A stretch of DNA of 64,000 bases, from contig NZ_CP126969.1 of the NCBI RefSeq assembly GCF_030252165.1, positions 2,503,398-2,567,397 on the forward strand. The letters run 5' to 3'. Origin of the DNA: Corynebacterium breve. GTDB taxonomy: Bacteria; Actinomycetota; Actinomycetes; Mycobacteriales; Mycobacteriaceae. The notes beneath the pieces were generated by a model, which was given only the letters and a program-made list of their open reading frames with translations, did no database searches and was not told the origin of the DNA. A program made the translations under genes and the position numbers. Positions 14,255 through 24,424 of the stretch are shown here, piece by piece; the first letter of the stretch is position 1, and every line of letters begins with the position of its first letter.

Positions 14255-16600
14255 CTAAGCGCGAAGCCACGAGCTCGGGGACAGGTGACGGATCGGTTGA
14301 GTGGACAGCGCTACACCGAGCGCGCCGGTGAGCAGCAGCGATAGGGGGACGACTAGGTAATTCAGCCACGGAGTCGGGAACAGGGCGATCTGCTGCATGC
14401 CCACACCCGAGATAGCGAGCGCACCGGAGACCATCGCTGGGCCGAGCGTGACCATGAACAAAATGCCGAGGACGATGCCGAGGAGGGCGAGGCCGAGAGC
14501 TTTGATAAACACCTGCCCGGTGAGTTCGTCGGTGCTAAAGCCCAGGACATTGAGAAGTCCCATGCGGCGACGCTCCTTGGCGATGCGTACATTGAGAAAC
14601 AGAAACGTGATCAGCGCGACTGTGGCGATGGCCGCAATCCAGGCGATCATGGTCGCCCAGCCGAAAGCGGCGGTTGCAAAGGACAGGGTCTGCGCGGCGA
14701 AGTCCTCGAAGCGCACCACGTTCATGTCGGCGTAATCGGATTCGATCTGGCTGGCCAAGAGTGCAGAGTCGGCAGGGTCGCGCAAGTTGACCAAGATCGA
14801 CCAGCGCTGGGCGTTGGCAGGGGCGTCGTCGTTTAGCATTGCCGTGAAACCACCGCCGGTGATGTCTTGGTAAATGCCCACCACGGGGTAAGTGTTTACG
14901 GAGTCGTCGGCGCTGCGCAGCTCCAGTTGGTCGCCGACTTGGACCTGGTACTTGTCGGCGTTGAGCAGCGACAAAGCGAGCTCTCCCGGCTGAGGCGCGT
15001 GTCCGTCGGTGAACTTGATCGTGGTGTTGGAGTGGTCGCCCACGTCGACAGGGAGAGTGTCCCAGCCTTTCTCGCCCGGGATGGAGTAAAGCACGGTGGC
15101 AAAAGGCTCAACGCCGGCGACCTTGGGGTCATCACGGAGGCCGGCGAGGATGGCATCGTAAGCCAGTTGGGAGTCGGCGGCATCTGAGGTGTTGGGACTA
15201 TAGATCGAAACGTCGGCTTCCTCCACGCCCATGTAGCCGGAGACCTGCGGGTTGCCAAAGGTGGACTGTAGGGTGGCGGGCAACAGAATCAGCGTGACAG
15301 CGAGGAAAAACACCACGGGTAAGAGCGCCCACTGGCCGCGTTCTTTGATGAGGTCGATGGTGGCGAGTCGCCAATTTAGGGCGCCTCCTTCGGCATGCCG
15401 CAGCGGAATCGCCTTGCGCGGCGGGCGGTACTTTGACTGCCCGTGCACCAGCGCGGTGACCACTTCCACCTTGCGCAAACGCCGCAGCATCAGCCAGCAC
15501 AGCCCAATGACCAGTGCCGCAACGACAAAGAGTGCGATAAGCGGCATGATAACAGTCCACGCACTCACCGGTGAGGCACCGAAGCTCTCGGTGAAGCCCC
15601 GAGTCAAAGGCCCAAGAGTTGCGAAACCGATGATGCCGCCGAGCACGCAGCCGATGGCCGTCAGCGCCACATAGCGCATGAGGAACAGCTGCGAGATGTG
15701 CCGGTGCGAAAGCCCGATCGCCTTGAGCACGCCAACCTGGTGAATCTGATCTTCCAGCGTGCCGCCGATGACAAAACGTACGGCAAGCAGCGCGATCGCC
15801 ATGAGAATCAGCGAGGCGAAGATGAACGCGAACGCCACCACACCCGATGACAGCATCGAGATCAACTTCAGCAGAGCGTGGGTGATGGCCTGGCCGTTGC
15901 GCGGCAGTTGCTCGTTGCCTTCGTAGGCGGATTGGAGGGTGGCTACGTCTTTCGCGGGGTCGGGCACGCGGAACTCGACGATGATCTCGGGTTGACCACC
16001 GGCTTCGGCCAGCTGGTCTAGGGCGCTTTCGTGTACCAAGAACCTGGTTGAGCCGGCCATCGACGACACCATCTGCCCATCGCGCACGAAGCCCGCTACG
16101 GTGAACTGCTCGCCAGCAACATCGAGGGTATCGCCCACGTCGATGGGGAACTGGCCGTGGTAGGCCATCGGGATGAATACCTCGCCAGGCTGCGGATCGG
16201 CCGGCTGTTCGTTGCGCGTATCGACGAGAAAATCGAACTCCTCATTCTGCGCCACGAAAAGATTGTCGATCACGGATGAGGAAAAGTCGCCGCCAGTGAA
16301 GCTGATCAGATTCGAGTCAAAACCCACCATCTCCTCGATGAGCCACTGGTCGATGTCGTCGCGACCTGCCGCGAACTCCTCGAGCGCGGCAACGTCGTAC
16401 TCCCCGTAATGCATCTGGAGGTAGTGCGGTGGCTTCGTGTTCTCGTTCATCGCTTCTACCGCGCCGGAGAGCCGCTCCAAGGTGCCGGCTCCGATCGCCA
16501 TCAGCGCCGCACACAGGGTGAGCAGCACAGCCAAGGCGATCGCTACGCCCTTGTGCGCTTTGAGATCCCCCATGAGGTAGCGAGAATTGAGGCCTTTCAT
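14255..16600 (-). CDS. FtsX/MacB-like ABC permease with two FtsX domains
   Basis: 781 aa. It has an N-terminal span, a large outside domain (about 45-260), three helices, then a second hydrophobic set, another outside domain (about 470-640) and three final helices. VLKAIGLSHRHISQLFLMRYVAL and LNVLGFSTDELTGQVFIKAL are typical FtsX-domain stretches, one per repeat. It lies upstream of the damaged ATPase gene in the same direction, so its energy-coupling partner may be missing. Substrate unknown (lipid, peptide or drug export in relatives). Confidence 0.85.
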   Translation of the reverse strand: MKGLNSRYLMGDLKAHKGVAIALAVLLTLCAALMAIGAGTLERLSGAVEAMNENTKPPHYLQMHYGEYDVAALEEFAAGRDDIDQWLIEEMVGFDSNLISFTGGDFSSSVIDNLFVAQNEEFDFLVDTRNEQPADPQPGEVFIPMAYHGQFPIDVGDTLDVAGEQFTVAGFVRDGQMVSSMAGSTRFLVHESALDQLAEAGGQPEIIVEFRVPDPAKDVATLQSAYEGNEQLPRNGQAITHALLKLISMLSSGVVAFAFIFASLILMAIALLAVRFVIGGTLEDQIHQVGVLKAIGLSHRHISQLFLMRYVALTAIGCVLGGIIGFATLGPLTRGFTESFGASPVSAWTVIMPLIALFVVAALVIGLCWLMLRRLRKVEVVTALVHGQSKYRPPRKAIPLRHAEGGALNWRLATIDLIKERGQWALLPVVFFLAVTLILLPATLQSTFGNPQVSGYMGVEEADVSIYSPNTSDAADSQLAYDAILAGLRDDPKVAGVEPFATVLYSIPGEKGWDTLPVDVGDHSNTTIKFTDGHAPQPGELALSLLNADKYQVQVGDQLELRSADDSVNTYPVVGIYQDITGGGFTAMLNDDAPANAQRWSILVNLRDPADSALLASQIESDYADMNVVRFEDFAAQTLSFATAAFGWATMIAWIAAIATVALITFLFLNVRIAKERRRMGLLNVLGFSTDELTGQVFIKALGLALLGIVLGILFMVTLGPAMVSGALAISGVGMQQIALFPTPWLNYLVVPLSLLLTGALGVALSTQPIRHLSPSSWLRA

Positions 16601-16667
16601 CGTTGATCACATACTGAAACCGACATCGGATCTGCTCCCAGCTGAGGTGGTCGTGGCACCTAATATT

Positions 16668-17642
16668 TTACGTGGAAAGCTCCGCCTCCGCCCAGAAGAT
16701 CTGCAGTTCAGCACCTATGGGATAGGCCACTTGAAAAGGCAGGGAGTGGGTTGTGTTTTCCCACAACTTCACTGTGGGTTGGGGCAGCAGGCTTGAGGCA
16801 CGTTGCACGGCCTTTTCACCGCCCGCGAGCGACTTCGTGTCAGCGACCCCAACGTAGACGGGCATGTCCAGTTTGTGCAGGGCGTCGTCGCTCAGTGGCG
16901 TTGGAGTGGGCAGCGCTGCGGAGTAGTGCTGGGCGCCGGCATCGATCATCTCGGAGATGGGGGTGCGCCGACGGACGTCGTCGATGGTGGTTCCCCCGAT
17001 TTCCGCGAGGCCTCGATCGATCCAGGTTTGCGGTAGCGGGAGCACGATTACGCTTCCCCAGAAAAACACTGAGGCCGGCGGATAGGCAAAGACGAAGGCG
17101 GGCTCAAGGAGCGTCAGCGTTTCGACGAGCTCGGGATGGTGCTGCGCCAGAGCCGTCGCGGTAGCGCCGCCGAATGAGTGCCCGACGACATGTGCTTGGC
17201 GGATGTCCAATCCGCGGATCACGTCGGCGAGCCACGTTGCCTGGTCTTCCATAGAGGTCAGTGGGACCGATTGCGTGGACAAGCCGGCGTCGCCGATGGC
17301 GTCTAGGGCGTAGATGGGGCGGTCGTGGGGCAGCGCTGGGATGAGCTCATTCCACATCGGCGCGCCGGACGCACGCCCTGGAACCAACACGATCGGTGCG
17401 CTTGTCGCGTTGAGGTTCCACCCGTGGACGTGGGCGGTGCCAAAGGTGGTGGGAATGTCTGTGGTGAGTTCGGGCGCCGGGCCCTCCGCGAGGGCTGCTT
17501 CGTAGGCATGGACGTAGTTCGAGTGGCCTTCTGATGTGAGGAAATGGCCTACGTCTGGATCGGCGGTGAGAGCAATTGCGAGGCGATCGCACACGAGGGC
17601 TGCAAGAACCAGCCCGATGACCGCTATCGTCCGTCGGCGCAT
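16668..17642 (-). CDS. Secreted or membrane-anchored alpha/beta hydrolase
   Basis: 324 aa with an N-terminal hydrophobic segment (residues 5-25) acting as signal or anchor. The fold markers are IVLVPGRASGAPMWNELIPAL (oxyanion side), the nucleophile elbow GHSFGG and the late TTHSLPFQ region holding the catalytic His. AAGGAG six bases before the ATG supports the start. It is divergent from a TetR gene with a long operator between them, so that regulator probably controls it. Substrate unknown. Confidence 0.82.
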   Translation of the reverse strand: MRRRTIAVIGLVLAALVCDRLAIALTADPDVGHFLTSEGHSNYVHAYEAALAEGPAPELTTDIPTTFGTAHVHGWNLNATSAPIVLVPGRASGAPMWNELIPALPHDRPIYALDAIGDAGLSTQSVPLTSMEDQATWLADVIRGLDIRQAHVVGHSFGGATATALAQHHPELVETLTLLEPAFVFAYPPASVFFWGSVIVLPLPQTWIDRGLAEIGGTTIDDVRRRTPISEMIDAGAQHYSAALPTPTPLSDDALHKLDMPVYVGVADTKSLAGGEKAVQRASSLLPQPTVKLWENTTHSLPFQVAYPIGAELQIFWAEAELST

Positions 17643-17657
17643 GACTTACTCCTTAGT

Positions 17658-17698
17658 CCAATACGGGTGTATTGATTCTGACGATACGCCCGTATTGG
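17658..17698. promoter_or_regulatory. Long inverted repeat, candidate TetR operator
   Basis: Arms 17658-17674 and 17682-17698 share 15 of 17 positions (core CCAATACGGG / CCCGTATTGG) with a 7-bp spacer. It fills the 68-bp gap between the divergent hydrolase and TetR genes. Confidence 0.75.
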
Positions 17699-17710
17699 TA
17701 GGCTGGCAAT

Positions 17711-18205
17711 ATGCAGTTGGATAGTCGCACTGAAATCATTTATTCCGTTTGGGCGGTCATCGCTGAGCAAGGTCTGCCCGGGGTAACGATGCGGGTCGTC
17801 GCAAAGCAGGCCGGTGTTTCGGTCGGACGGGTGCAACACCACTTTGGCACGAAAGAAAATCTCATCCTCGAAAGCTGCCGCGCAATGATCAATAGCGCGA
17901 ATGCGCTCTACGATGGCAGTCTTGACCACGCCATAACCCACGTCATCCCACACGACGAAAACACGCGCCACGGTGCCATCATCTGGAACGCCTACGTGGC
18001 ACATGCCCTGGTGCAGCCGGCGATCGCGGAACTGCTCGCCGACGCCAAACGCGGCCAAGAGGATGAGGTCACGCGGGTGCTGGGGGACCGGTCACGGGCA
18101 CGTAGCCTGATCGCAATGGCAGACGGGCTTGTCCAACGGGTGCTGATCGGTGACCTGACCCCTGACGAAGCGATGGCGGTTGTACGCGACGCGCTAGAGT
18201 CGTGA
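17711..18205 (+). CDS. TetR-family regulator
   Basis: 164 aa. The HTH is [32 protein letters not shown]. The C-terminal ligand domain is short (about 110 residues). TAGGCT six bases before the ATG suggests a leaderless mRNA. Its stop lies just before the larC start, so larC may be expressed from this promoter as well. The operator at 17658 implies control of the divergent hydrolase and of itself. Confidence 0.85.
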   Translation: MQLDSRTEIIYSVWAVIAEQGLPGVTMRVVAKQAGVSVGRVQHHFGTKENLILESCRAMINSANALYDGSLDHAITHVIPHDENTRHGAIIWNAYVAHALVQPAIAELLADAKRGQEDEVTRVLGDRSRARSLIAMADGLVQRVLIGDLTPDEAMAVVRDALES

Positions 18206-18207
18206 CC

Positions 18208-19386
18208 ATGATCTGGATTGATGCGACCGCAGGCGTGGCCGGTGACATGTTGCTCGGCGCGCTCGTCGATGCCGGAGCGCCACTTCAGGCTCTGCAAACC
18301 GCGGTCGATGCCGTTGTGCCAGGCTCAGTGCGTCTTTCCGCCAACCCGGTCACCCGCGCCGGGCAACGCGCCACCAAAGTGAACGTTGACATGCTTGTCG
18401 ACGACCCACCCCACCGCACCTGGGCCACCATCAAGGAGATGCTCGGGGCTGCTGAGTTGGACTCAGACACCCGGGAGGCCGCATTGGGTGTATTTGAACT
18501 GATCGCGCAAGCAGAAGCGCGCGTGCACGGCGTCGATCCCGAGACGGTTCATTTCCACGAGGTGGGCGCCCTGGATTCCATCGCTGATGTGGTCGGGGTG
18601 TGTGAGGGCATGCGGCTGCTGGGGGCCAAGACTGTGGTCGCGTCGCCGATTGCTCTGGGCTCTGGGCGCATCCCCGCAGCCCACGGCGATATCCCTGTGC
18701 CGGTCCCGGCGGTGGCAGAGCTTATGTTGGGCTGGCCTGCCCTTGCTGGTGGGGAAGGGGAACTGGCCACGCCCACCGGGGTTGCCTTGGTGCGTCACTT
18801 TGCTCCGACTGTAGGCGCGATGCCGGATGGAACCGTGCGGACCGTCGGTGTCGGCGCTGGTAGCAAGGATTTTCCCGCGCGGCCCAATATCGTGCGCGTA
18901 TTCGTGCTCGAGGCAGCGAACCCCGACACCGGCACCTTGACCCAGCTCGAGGCCAACGTGGATGACATGGACCCGCGTGTGTGGCCGGTGGTCGTCGATA
19001 AGCTGCTTGACGCTGGGGCGAAGGACGCCTGGCTGACCCACATCCAGATGAAGAAAGGCCGCCCGGCGCACACGATCCACGTGTTAACCGACGATGCCGA
19101 GGCCGCGAAGGACATCCTGTTCACCCACACCACGACGTTCGGCGTGCGCTCCTGGACTGTGCAGCGGGAGGGGCTGGATCGACACTTCGACGCAGTGGTG
19201 ATTGACGGGCATGAGATCCGCGTGAAGGTGGGCTCCCGCGATGGCGTGGAGCAGACCCGCCAGCCGGAGTTTGAGGACGTGCGCCAAGCTGCCGAGGCAC
19301 TAGGGATTACCGTGAAAGAGATGCTCGCTCGCGTTGCCGAGCACTCCGCTAGAGTTACCCTGCGTGAAGCCCGTCCGCGAACTTAG
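18208..19386 (+). CDS. larC: LarC, nickel insertion protein for the pincer cofactor
   Basis: 392 aa from the ATG at 18208; an in-frame GTG at 18202 overlaps the TetR stop. The start [24 protein letters not shown] and [18 protein letters not shown] are LarC signatures, as is [21 protein letters not shown] at the start of the second half. LarC inserts Ni into the pyridinium-thioamide cofactor using CTP. In Lactiplantibacillus it is split by a frameshift; here it is one continuous frame. larB, larE and a larA-like gene follow within 7 kb. Confidence 0.93.
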   Translation: MIWIDATAGVAGDMLLGALVDAGAPLQALQTAVDAVVPGSVRLSANPVTRAGQRATKVNVDMLVDDPPHRTWATIKEMLGAAELDSDTREAALGVFELIAQAEARVHGVDPETVHFHEVGALDSIADVVGVCEGMRLLGAKTVVASPIALGSGRIPAAHGDIPVPVPAVAELMLGWPALAGGEGELATPTGVALVRHFAPTVGAMPDGTVRTVGVGAGSKDFPARPNIVRVFVLEAANPDTGTLTQLEANVDDMDPRVWPVVVDKLLDAGAKDAWLTHIQMKKGRPAHTIHVLTDDAEAAKDILFTHTTTFGVRSWTVQREGLDRHFDAVVIDGHEIRVKVGSRDGVEQTRQPEFEDVRQAAEALGITVKEMLARVAEHSARVTLREARPRT

Positions 19387-20188
19387 CGCCACAGTCCAGC
19401 ACAACAGGTGGTACCTGTTATTTGTGCGTGTTGGACTCACTGTCTTCGGCACGGTGTACGGGCTGCTCGGCCTTCTGGTGCTGCTCATCGCGTGGGATCC
19501 CAGCTTCCGCAGCAATTCCGCGAACTTTTATACCGTCCTAGAAGCAATCTCGCGCCGACCGATGGGGCGGTAGATTCTGCTGTTCGCCGCAGTAGGGCTG
19601 GCCATGATCGCGTTATGGCAGGTCATCGAGGCGCTCGTCGGATATGTGCACTTGCGCGGCGTCCGTCGCTTCAACCGCCGCGTCGCCAGCGTTGGCCGCG
19701 CGTTCATGTACCTCGGCCTGGGCGCTTTGACGTTCTTGGTCGCGTTGGATGTTGAGCTACGTGGCAACACCACGTGGGCAGACATTGTCGACGAAGCCCT
19801 GGGGCGCCGAGGCGGTCGCCAGCTGATTGTGGCGGTGGGCTGCGTGATTATCGCGATTGGCATCGGGCAAATGGGGCGCGGGATCGGCCGCATTTTCGTC
19901 GACGAGTTTGAAGGGCCCGTCTCCCGCTGGGTTGTCGCCTTGGGGCTGGTGGGCTATGTCATGCTGGGGCTATCCGTGGTGCTCGTCGGTGGGGCACTGG
20001 TATGGTCAGCGATCAGCGTGCACCCCGAATACGCAGGAACGATCAGTACAGTGATCAAAATATTGGTGGAAACGCCATTGCTCGGGCCCGTGTTGGGCAC
20101 GATTGTGGCGGCGGGATTCGTGAGTTTCGCGGTATTTTGTATCGCCTGGTCAACTCAGCCGCTGCACGCCACACGCGTTGAGCGCTAG
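19364..20188 (+). pseudogene. DUF1206 membrane protein gene with an in-frame amber stop
   Basis: A GTG at 19364, inside the larC end, opens a frame with the DUF1206 pattern (membrane spans arranged in three pairs): ARVGLTVFGTVYGLLGL-like helices, then MGR, a TAG at 19571-19573, then ILLFAAVGLAMIALWQVIEA and LGRRGGRQLIVAVGCVIIAIG. The frame is the same on both sides, so the stop replaces one codon, most simply TGG (Trp). It ends VER. Either the gene is dead, or a short product of about 69 aa is made. Confidence 0.75.
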
Positions 20189-20195
20189 GTCTGAG

Positions 20196-20861
20196 TCACC
20201 TAGCCGCGATCTGCGCCGCCAAGTGTCCCGCGCCGTACCCATTGTCGATATTCACCACGCCCACACCCGGAGCGCACGAGTTCAGCATGGTTAAAAGGGG
20301 TGCGATCCCGCCAGCACCCGCGCCATATCCCACTGAAGTCGGCACAGCCACCACCGGCGCGGACACCAGGCCGCCGACCACACTCGGCAAAGCACCATCC
20401 ATACCGGCGACGACCACGATCACCCCCGCGGATTGCAGCTCCTCTTCGTGCGCCAACAGTCGGTGGATGCCGGCCACGCCCACGTCGGCGATGAGCGATA
20501 CGGATCGTCCCAGGTAGCGGGCCGTGTGCATGGCCTCGCGGGCAACCGGCAGATCGGACGTCCCCGCGCATACGACCAGCACTGATACACCCGACGGTTC
20601 CGGCGCCTCAGCAGGAAAGGCGATCAGTCTGGCCAAGGGATCGTAGAAAGCACCGGGGAGCTCGCGCATGATGGCGGTGGCCTGCTCGTCGTTAAGCCTG
20701 GTGAACAGCGTGACATGGTCGGAATCCACGGCTTGGGCGATCGCGCGGACCTGCTCGACGGTTTTGCCTTCGCAGTAGATGGCCTCGGGGTAGCCGCGGC
20801 GACGGACGCGGTCAGTGTCTAGCTGGGCAAAATCCCCAACGGGCTTAATCGGCTCCGACAT
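20196..20861 (-). CDS. larB: LarB, pyridinium-3,5-biscarboxylate synthase for the nickel-pincer cofactor
   Basis: 221 aa. The N-terminal part (LDTDRVRRRGYPEAIYCEGKT) and the PurE-like C-terminal domain (VLVVCAGTSDLPVAREAMHTARYLG, VVVAGMDGALPSVVGGLV, PTSVGYGAGAGGIAPLLTMLNSCAPG) are the LarB pattern. LarB carboxylates and hydrolyses nicotinic acid adenine dinucleotide. Its start overlaps the larE stop by 17 bp, so the two form an operon. They converge on the larC unit. Confidence 0.93.
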   Translation of the reverse strand: MSEPIKPVGDFAQLDTDRVRRRGYPEAIYCEGKTVEQVRAIAQAVDSDHVTLFTRLNDEQATAIMRELPGAFYDPLARLIAFPAEAPEPSGVSVLVVCAGTSDLPVAREAMHTARYLGRSVSLIADVGVAGIHRLLAHEEELQSAGVIVVVAGMDGALPSVVGGLVSAPVVAVPTSVGYGAGAGGIAPLLTMLNSCAPGVGVVNIDNGYGAGHLAAQIAAR

Positions 20862-21711
20862 AGTTCAACTTCTCTTTCAGCGCGGCGACGGTCATCGCGC
20901 CGGACTGGATGCCCAAGACGTCGATCGCGGCAAAGGTGAACCCGACGGCGCGGGCGGATTCCATAATCTTATCCGCGGTGGCGGGCTCCAAGGCGCGGGC
21001 CATCTCCGCGCGCGGCAGCTCGACCCGCGCGATGGAGTCGTGGTGACGCACGCGCGAATCGGAAAAGCCTAGCTCATACAAAGTGAGCTCCAGGGCCTCG
21101 ATCTGCGCCAGCTTCTTCGGATGCACCGGCAAGCCGTGTGGGACGCGCGATGCCAAACACGGAGCGGCGGGCTTGTCCGCCACGGGCAGGTCAAAGGCGC
21201 GCGCGATCTGACGCACCTCAGCCTTGGTCAGTCCGGCGTCAGCTAGCGGGCGCAGCACACCATGCTCGCGGGCCGCCTGCGCACCGGGGCGGTCGATGCG
21301 CGCAGCGTCGTCGGCGTTCTCACCGTAGGCAACAGCAACTAGACCATGCTTGCCGACGACCCCTTCGTCGATCACCTGGAACATTTCGTCCTTGCAGAAA
21401 TAGCAGCGGTCAACATCGTTTTCCACGTAAGCAGGGTTCTGGTCCTCGTGAGTGTCGACCTCAATGACCTCGGCGCCGATCAGGGCGGCGGTGTCGCGGG
21501 CCATGGCGCGTTCGCGGGCGGCCAACGACGCGGAGACCGCGGTGATACCGAGGGTGCGGTCGTGGCCAAGGACGTACTCGCAGATCGCCAGGAGTGTCGC
21601 GGAATCCACGCCACCTGAATAGGCGACGCCGACGCGGCCGGTCGTCGGCAAGCAGCGTGCGACGCGGTCAAGCAAGGCCTGGGTTGCTGAATCAGGCTGG
21701 GGTAAAGACAT
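20845..21711 (-). CDS. larE: LarE, ATP-dependent sulfur transferase for the nickel-pincer cofactor
   Basis: 288 aa. PP-loop VAYSGGVDSATL (SGGVDS at 32-37), then CYFCKDEMFQVIDE and PAAPCLASRVPHG. Enzymes of this family either sacrifice a Cys sulfur or use a 4Fe-4S cluster; cysteines are present in both the CYFC and PCLAS stretches. TAGAGT six bases before the ATG suggests a leaderless transcript. First gene of larE-larB. Confidence 0.93.
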   Translation of the reverse strand: MSLPQPDSATQALLDRVARCLPTTGRVGVAYSGGVDSATLLAICEYVLGHDRTLGITAVSASLAARERAMARDTAALIGAEVIEVDTHEDQNPAYVENDVDRCYFCKDEMFQVIDEGVVGKHGLVAVAYGENADDAARIDRPGAQAAREHGVLRPLADAGLTKAEVRQIARAFDLPVADKPAAPCLASRVPHGLPVHPKKLAQIEALELTLYELGFSDSRVRHHDSIARVELPRAEMARALEPATADKIMESARAVGFTFAAIDVLGIQSGAMTVAALKEKLNYVGAD

Positions 21712-21842
21712 GGTTCCACTCTAGGCGTTGGGGGCGTAGAGACAACTGTGAGTTAGGCAATGGAATGACCATATGCGGGCAAGGTGTATAGAACTTTGGT
21801 AGGACTGGAGGTAGTGCCCTCCACCACAGAAAGGCAAAAATC

Positions 21843-23975
21843 ATGACAGAATCACAACGTCCTTGGATGGACGACAACCTCTCCGACCGCGAGCGTGCCG
21901 AAAAGCTCGTGGAAAACATGACCCTGGAGCAGAAGATCGCTCAGCTCCACGGCGGCATGGAGACCATTAACATTTACGCGGCGTCCAACGAGATTGACCC
22001 CGAAGACGAAGATGCCATGGAGCAGCTGGCCATGCAGATTCAGATCGAGCGCCACGTGCCGGAGATTCCAGAACTGGGTATCCCGCGCTTCCGCATTACC
22101 AACGGCCCAGTCGGCGTGGGCATGGGCGATGGCACCCCGTCTCCACCGGCGACCGCTTTGCCGATGACCATTGGTGTTGCGGCTTCTTTTGACCCCGAGC
22201 TGGCGTTTAAATACGGCGATATCATTGGCCGCGAGACCGATGATCTAGGCCAGCACGTGCTGGAAGGCCCAGGCGTGTGTCTGCACCGCACCGTAACTGC
22301 AGGCCGCAACTTTGAGTACTTCTCCGAGGATCCTTACCTCTCCGGCGTGATGGGTATCGAGGTGACCAAGGCGATCCAGGCACACGACATCATCGCGATG
22401 GCCAAGCACTATGCGGTCAACGACCAGGAATTCGAGCGCTTCCGCACCAACGTCGAGGTTGACGAGCAGACCCTACGCGAGATGTACCTTTTGCCCTTCG
22501 AAATGGTGGTCAAGGACGGCCAGGTCGCAGCGATCATGTCGGCCTACAATCGCGTGCGCGGCGACTACGCAACGGAAAACCGCTACCTGCTTAACGACGT
22601 CCTCCGCGGCGACTGGGGCTTCGAAGGCTACGTCCAGTCGGACTTCTGGTCCACCCGCTCTGCAGCCGCTTCCTTGAACGCCGGCCTAGACCACGAAATG
22701 CCGGATGCCAAGTGGCTCAACGAGGACAACGTCAAGGCAGCCTTGGAAGACACTTCCTTGGAAATCGAGCTGGTCGACCGCGCACTGGTGCGCCGCTACA
22801 CCCAGATGTTCCGCTTTAACCAGTTCGACCGCGAGTACGCCCCGCGCGAAATCGACGCGGCTGGCAACGGTGCGATCTCCCGCGAGATCGGCGCGGACAT
22901 GGCCGTTTTGCTGAAGAACGACAAGAACATCCTGCCACTGGATCCGAACTCCGCGGGCAAGATCCTGATCGTGGGGCAGGAGAAGTTTGCCAAGTACGCC
23001 TGCCAGGGTGGCGGCGGCTCGTCCAAGGTGGATCCGCTGTACACCGTGGACCCAGAGCCAGGCCTGCGCGACGTCATCGCCGATTTGGGCGGCAGCGCTA
23101 CCGTTGAGTCCTTCATCGTGGAACGCGACCTGTCCAACCTCGAAGGTGCCGTCGAGGCAGCTAAGGGCGCCGATACCGTGCTTATCATGGCCGGCCTAAT
23201 CGCCACCGAGGGCGCCGACATGCCAACCATGCTCATGCCACAAAAGCAATCCGACATGATTGCTGAGCTGCTGAAGGCCAACGACAACTCTGTGGTCGTG
23301 CTGAAGTCTTCCGCACCGCTGGTCATGCCATGGATCGACGATGCAGCCACCGTCCTCGAAGTGTGGAACCAGGGCGCCGAGGACGGCCACGTTGTCGGCG
23401 ACCTTGTCTTCGGCAGCGTTAACCCATCCGGCAAGGTCCCAACCACCTACCCAAAGACTGAGGCGGATTGGATCGGCCACGATCACCCCGAGCGCTACCC
23501 AGGTGTCAACCTTGGCGAAGGCTACAACACCATCACCTATTCCGAGGGGCTGGAGATGGGTTACCGCTGGTTCCAGGCCAACGATGTCACCCCGGCGTTC
23601 CCATTTGGCTACGGTTTGTCCTACACCAGCTTCGAGCTTTCCGACGTCTCCGTCGCCGGCTCCGCAGCAGGCGTGAAGGTCTCCGCCACCGTGAAGAACA
23701 CCGGCGATGTCGCAGGTGCCGAGGTTGTCCAGGTCTACCTGGGTATTCCTTCCGAGGGCCAGCCACCGAAGCGCCTGGTCGGTTTTGCCAAGGTGCAGGT
23801 TGAGCCGGGTTCCTCCGCCGCAGTGGAGATCAACATCGACGCAGATGCAACCCATCACCCACTGAGCGTGTGGGATGTCGCAGCACGCGACTTTGTGGTG
23901 CCATCGGGCGAATTCACCGTGTACGTGGGCACGTCTTCTGACGATGACTCGCACGTGGAGAAATTCACCGTGTAG
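21843..23975 (+). CDS. Glycoside hydrolase family 3 (beta-glucosidase-like)
   Basis: 710 aa with no signal peptide, so probably cytoplasmic. The N-terminal barrel contains AKHYAVNDQEFERFRTN and the nucleophile in GYVQSDFWSTRS (Asp near 267). The C-terminal alpha/beta sandwich (about 350-560) has PSGKVPTTYP, and an FN3-like domain (about 590-700) follows, with VKNTGDVAGAEVVQVYLG. This is the order seen in bacterial beta-glucosidases and related enzymes. It probably cleaves terminal beta-linked sugars from imported glycosides; the exact sugar is unknown. It stands alone, ending in a strong terminator. Confidence 0.92.
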   Translation: MTESQRPWMDDNLSDRERAEKLVENMTLEQKIAQLHGGMETINIYAASNEIDPEDEDAMEQLAMQIQIERHVPEIPELGIPRFRITNGPVGVGMGDGTPSPPATALPMTIGVAASFDPELAFKYGDIIGRETDDLGQHVLEGPGVCLHRTVTAGRNFEYFSEDPYLSGVMGIEVTKAIQAHDIIAMAKHYAVNDQEFERFRTNVEVDEQTLREMYLLPFEMVVKDGQVAAIMSAYNRVRGDYATENRYLLNDVLRGDWGFEGYVQSDFWSTRSAAASLNAGLDHEMPDAKWLNEDNVKAALEDTSLEIELVDRALVRRYTQMFRFNQFDREYAPREIDAAGNGAISREIGADMAVLLKNDKNILPLDPNSAGKILIVGQEKFAKYACQGGGGSSKVDPLYTVDPEPGLRDVIADLGGSATVESFIVERDLSNLEGAVEAAKGADTVLIMAGLIATEGADMPTMLMPQKQSDMIAELLKANDNSVVVLKSSAPLVMPWIDDAATVLEVWNQGAEDGHVVGDLVFGSVNPSGKVPTTYPKTEADWIGHDHPERYPGVNLGEGYNTITYSEGLEMGYRWFQANDVTPAFPFGYGLSYTSFELSDVSVAGSAAGVKVSATVKNTGDVAGAEVVQVYLGIPSEGQPPKRLVGFAKVQVEPGSSAAVEINIDADATHHPLSVWDVAARDFVVPSGEFTVYVGTSSDDDSHVEKFTV

Positions 23976-24004
23976 TCCACCGAGAAGGCGAATCTGAGAA
24001 AGGA

Positions 24005-24040
24005 AATTTGCCCCGGAAACACCTAGTTCCGGGGCAAATT
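24005..24040. terminator. Bidirectional terminator between GH3 and lipoprotein genes
   Basis: Perfect 14-bp stem (24005-24018 with 24027-24040; AATTTGCCCCGGAA pairs with its complement) and an 8-base loop. It is followed by GCCCTTTGT on the plus strand and preceded by a run of A, so it could stop both convergent genes. Confidence 0.85.
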
Positions 24041-24067
24041 GCCCTTTGTATATTTACCTTTAAAAGA

Positions 24068-24412
24068 CTAAGGCAGCTGCTCACCGGTTTGTGGCGGGTC
24101 GAATTGCTGAGGTGGGAGCACGTCAGGGGTACCCTGCTCAGGTTGATTCGGCTGCTTTGGTTGGAAACTCTCCGGTGGTAGCATGTCAGGCTTCTGGGAC
24201 GGAGGTAGCTCCGCACCCGAGGAAACCGAAGGCTGTGGTTCGACCTGCTCTTCGGCCGGGGTGGTTTCCTCTTCGGCAGATGACGTGTCTGGTGTGGTCG
24301 TCGACAAGCTGCTTTCAGTGGTGTTGCTGGTGTTCTCTGCTGGGTTTTCTGCTTCGCCACAGGCGGTCAGGGTGAGTGTTAGTGCAAGAATGGCAGCGAT
24401 ACGGCGCTTCAT
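24068..24412 (-). CDS. Small Pro/Glu/Ser/Thr-rich lipoprotein
   Basis: 114 aa. A lipoprotein signal peptide ends in the lipobox LTAC (Cys at 18). The rest is low-complexity: SNTTESSLSTTTPDTSS, then acid- and proline-rich stretches with PPSQKPDMLPPESF and PDVLPPQQFDPP. No fold is recognised. It follows the larA-like gene by 12 bp in the same direction, so it is probably co-transcribed. It may be a surface tether; the role is unknown. Confidence 0.72.
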   Translation of the reverse strand: MKRRIAAILALTLTLTACGEAENPAENTSNTTESSLSTTTPDTSSAEEETTPAEEQVEPQPSVSSGAELPPSQKPDMLPPESFQPKQPNQPEQGTPDVLPPQQFDPPQTGEQLP

Positions 24413-24424
24413 GGTTTACTCCTC

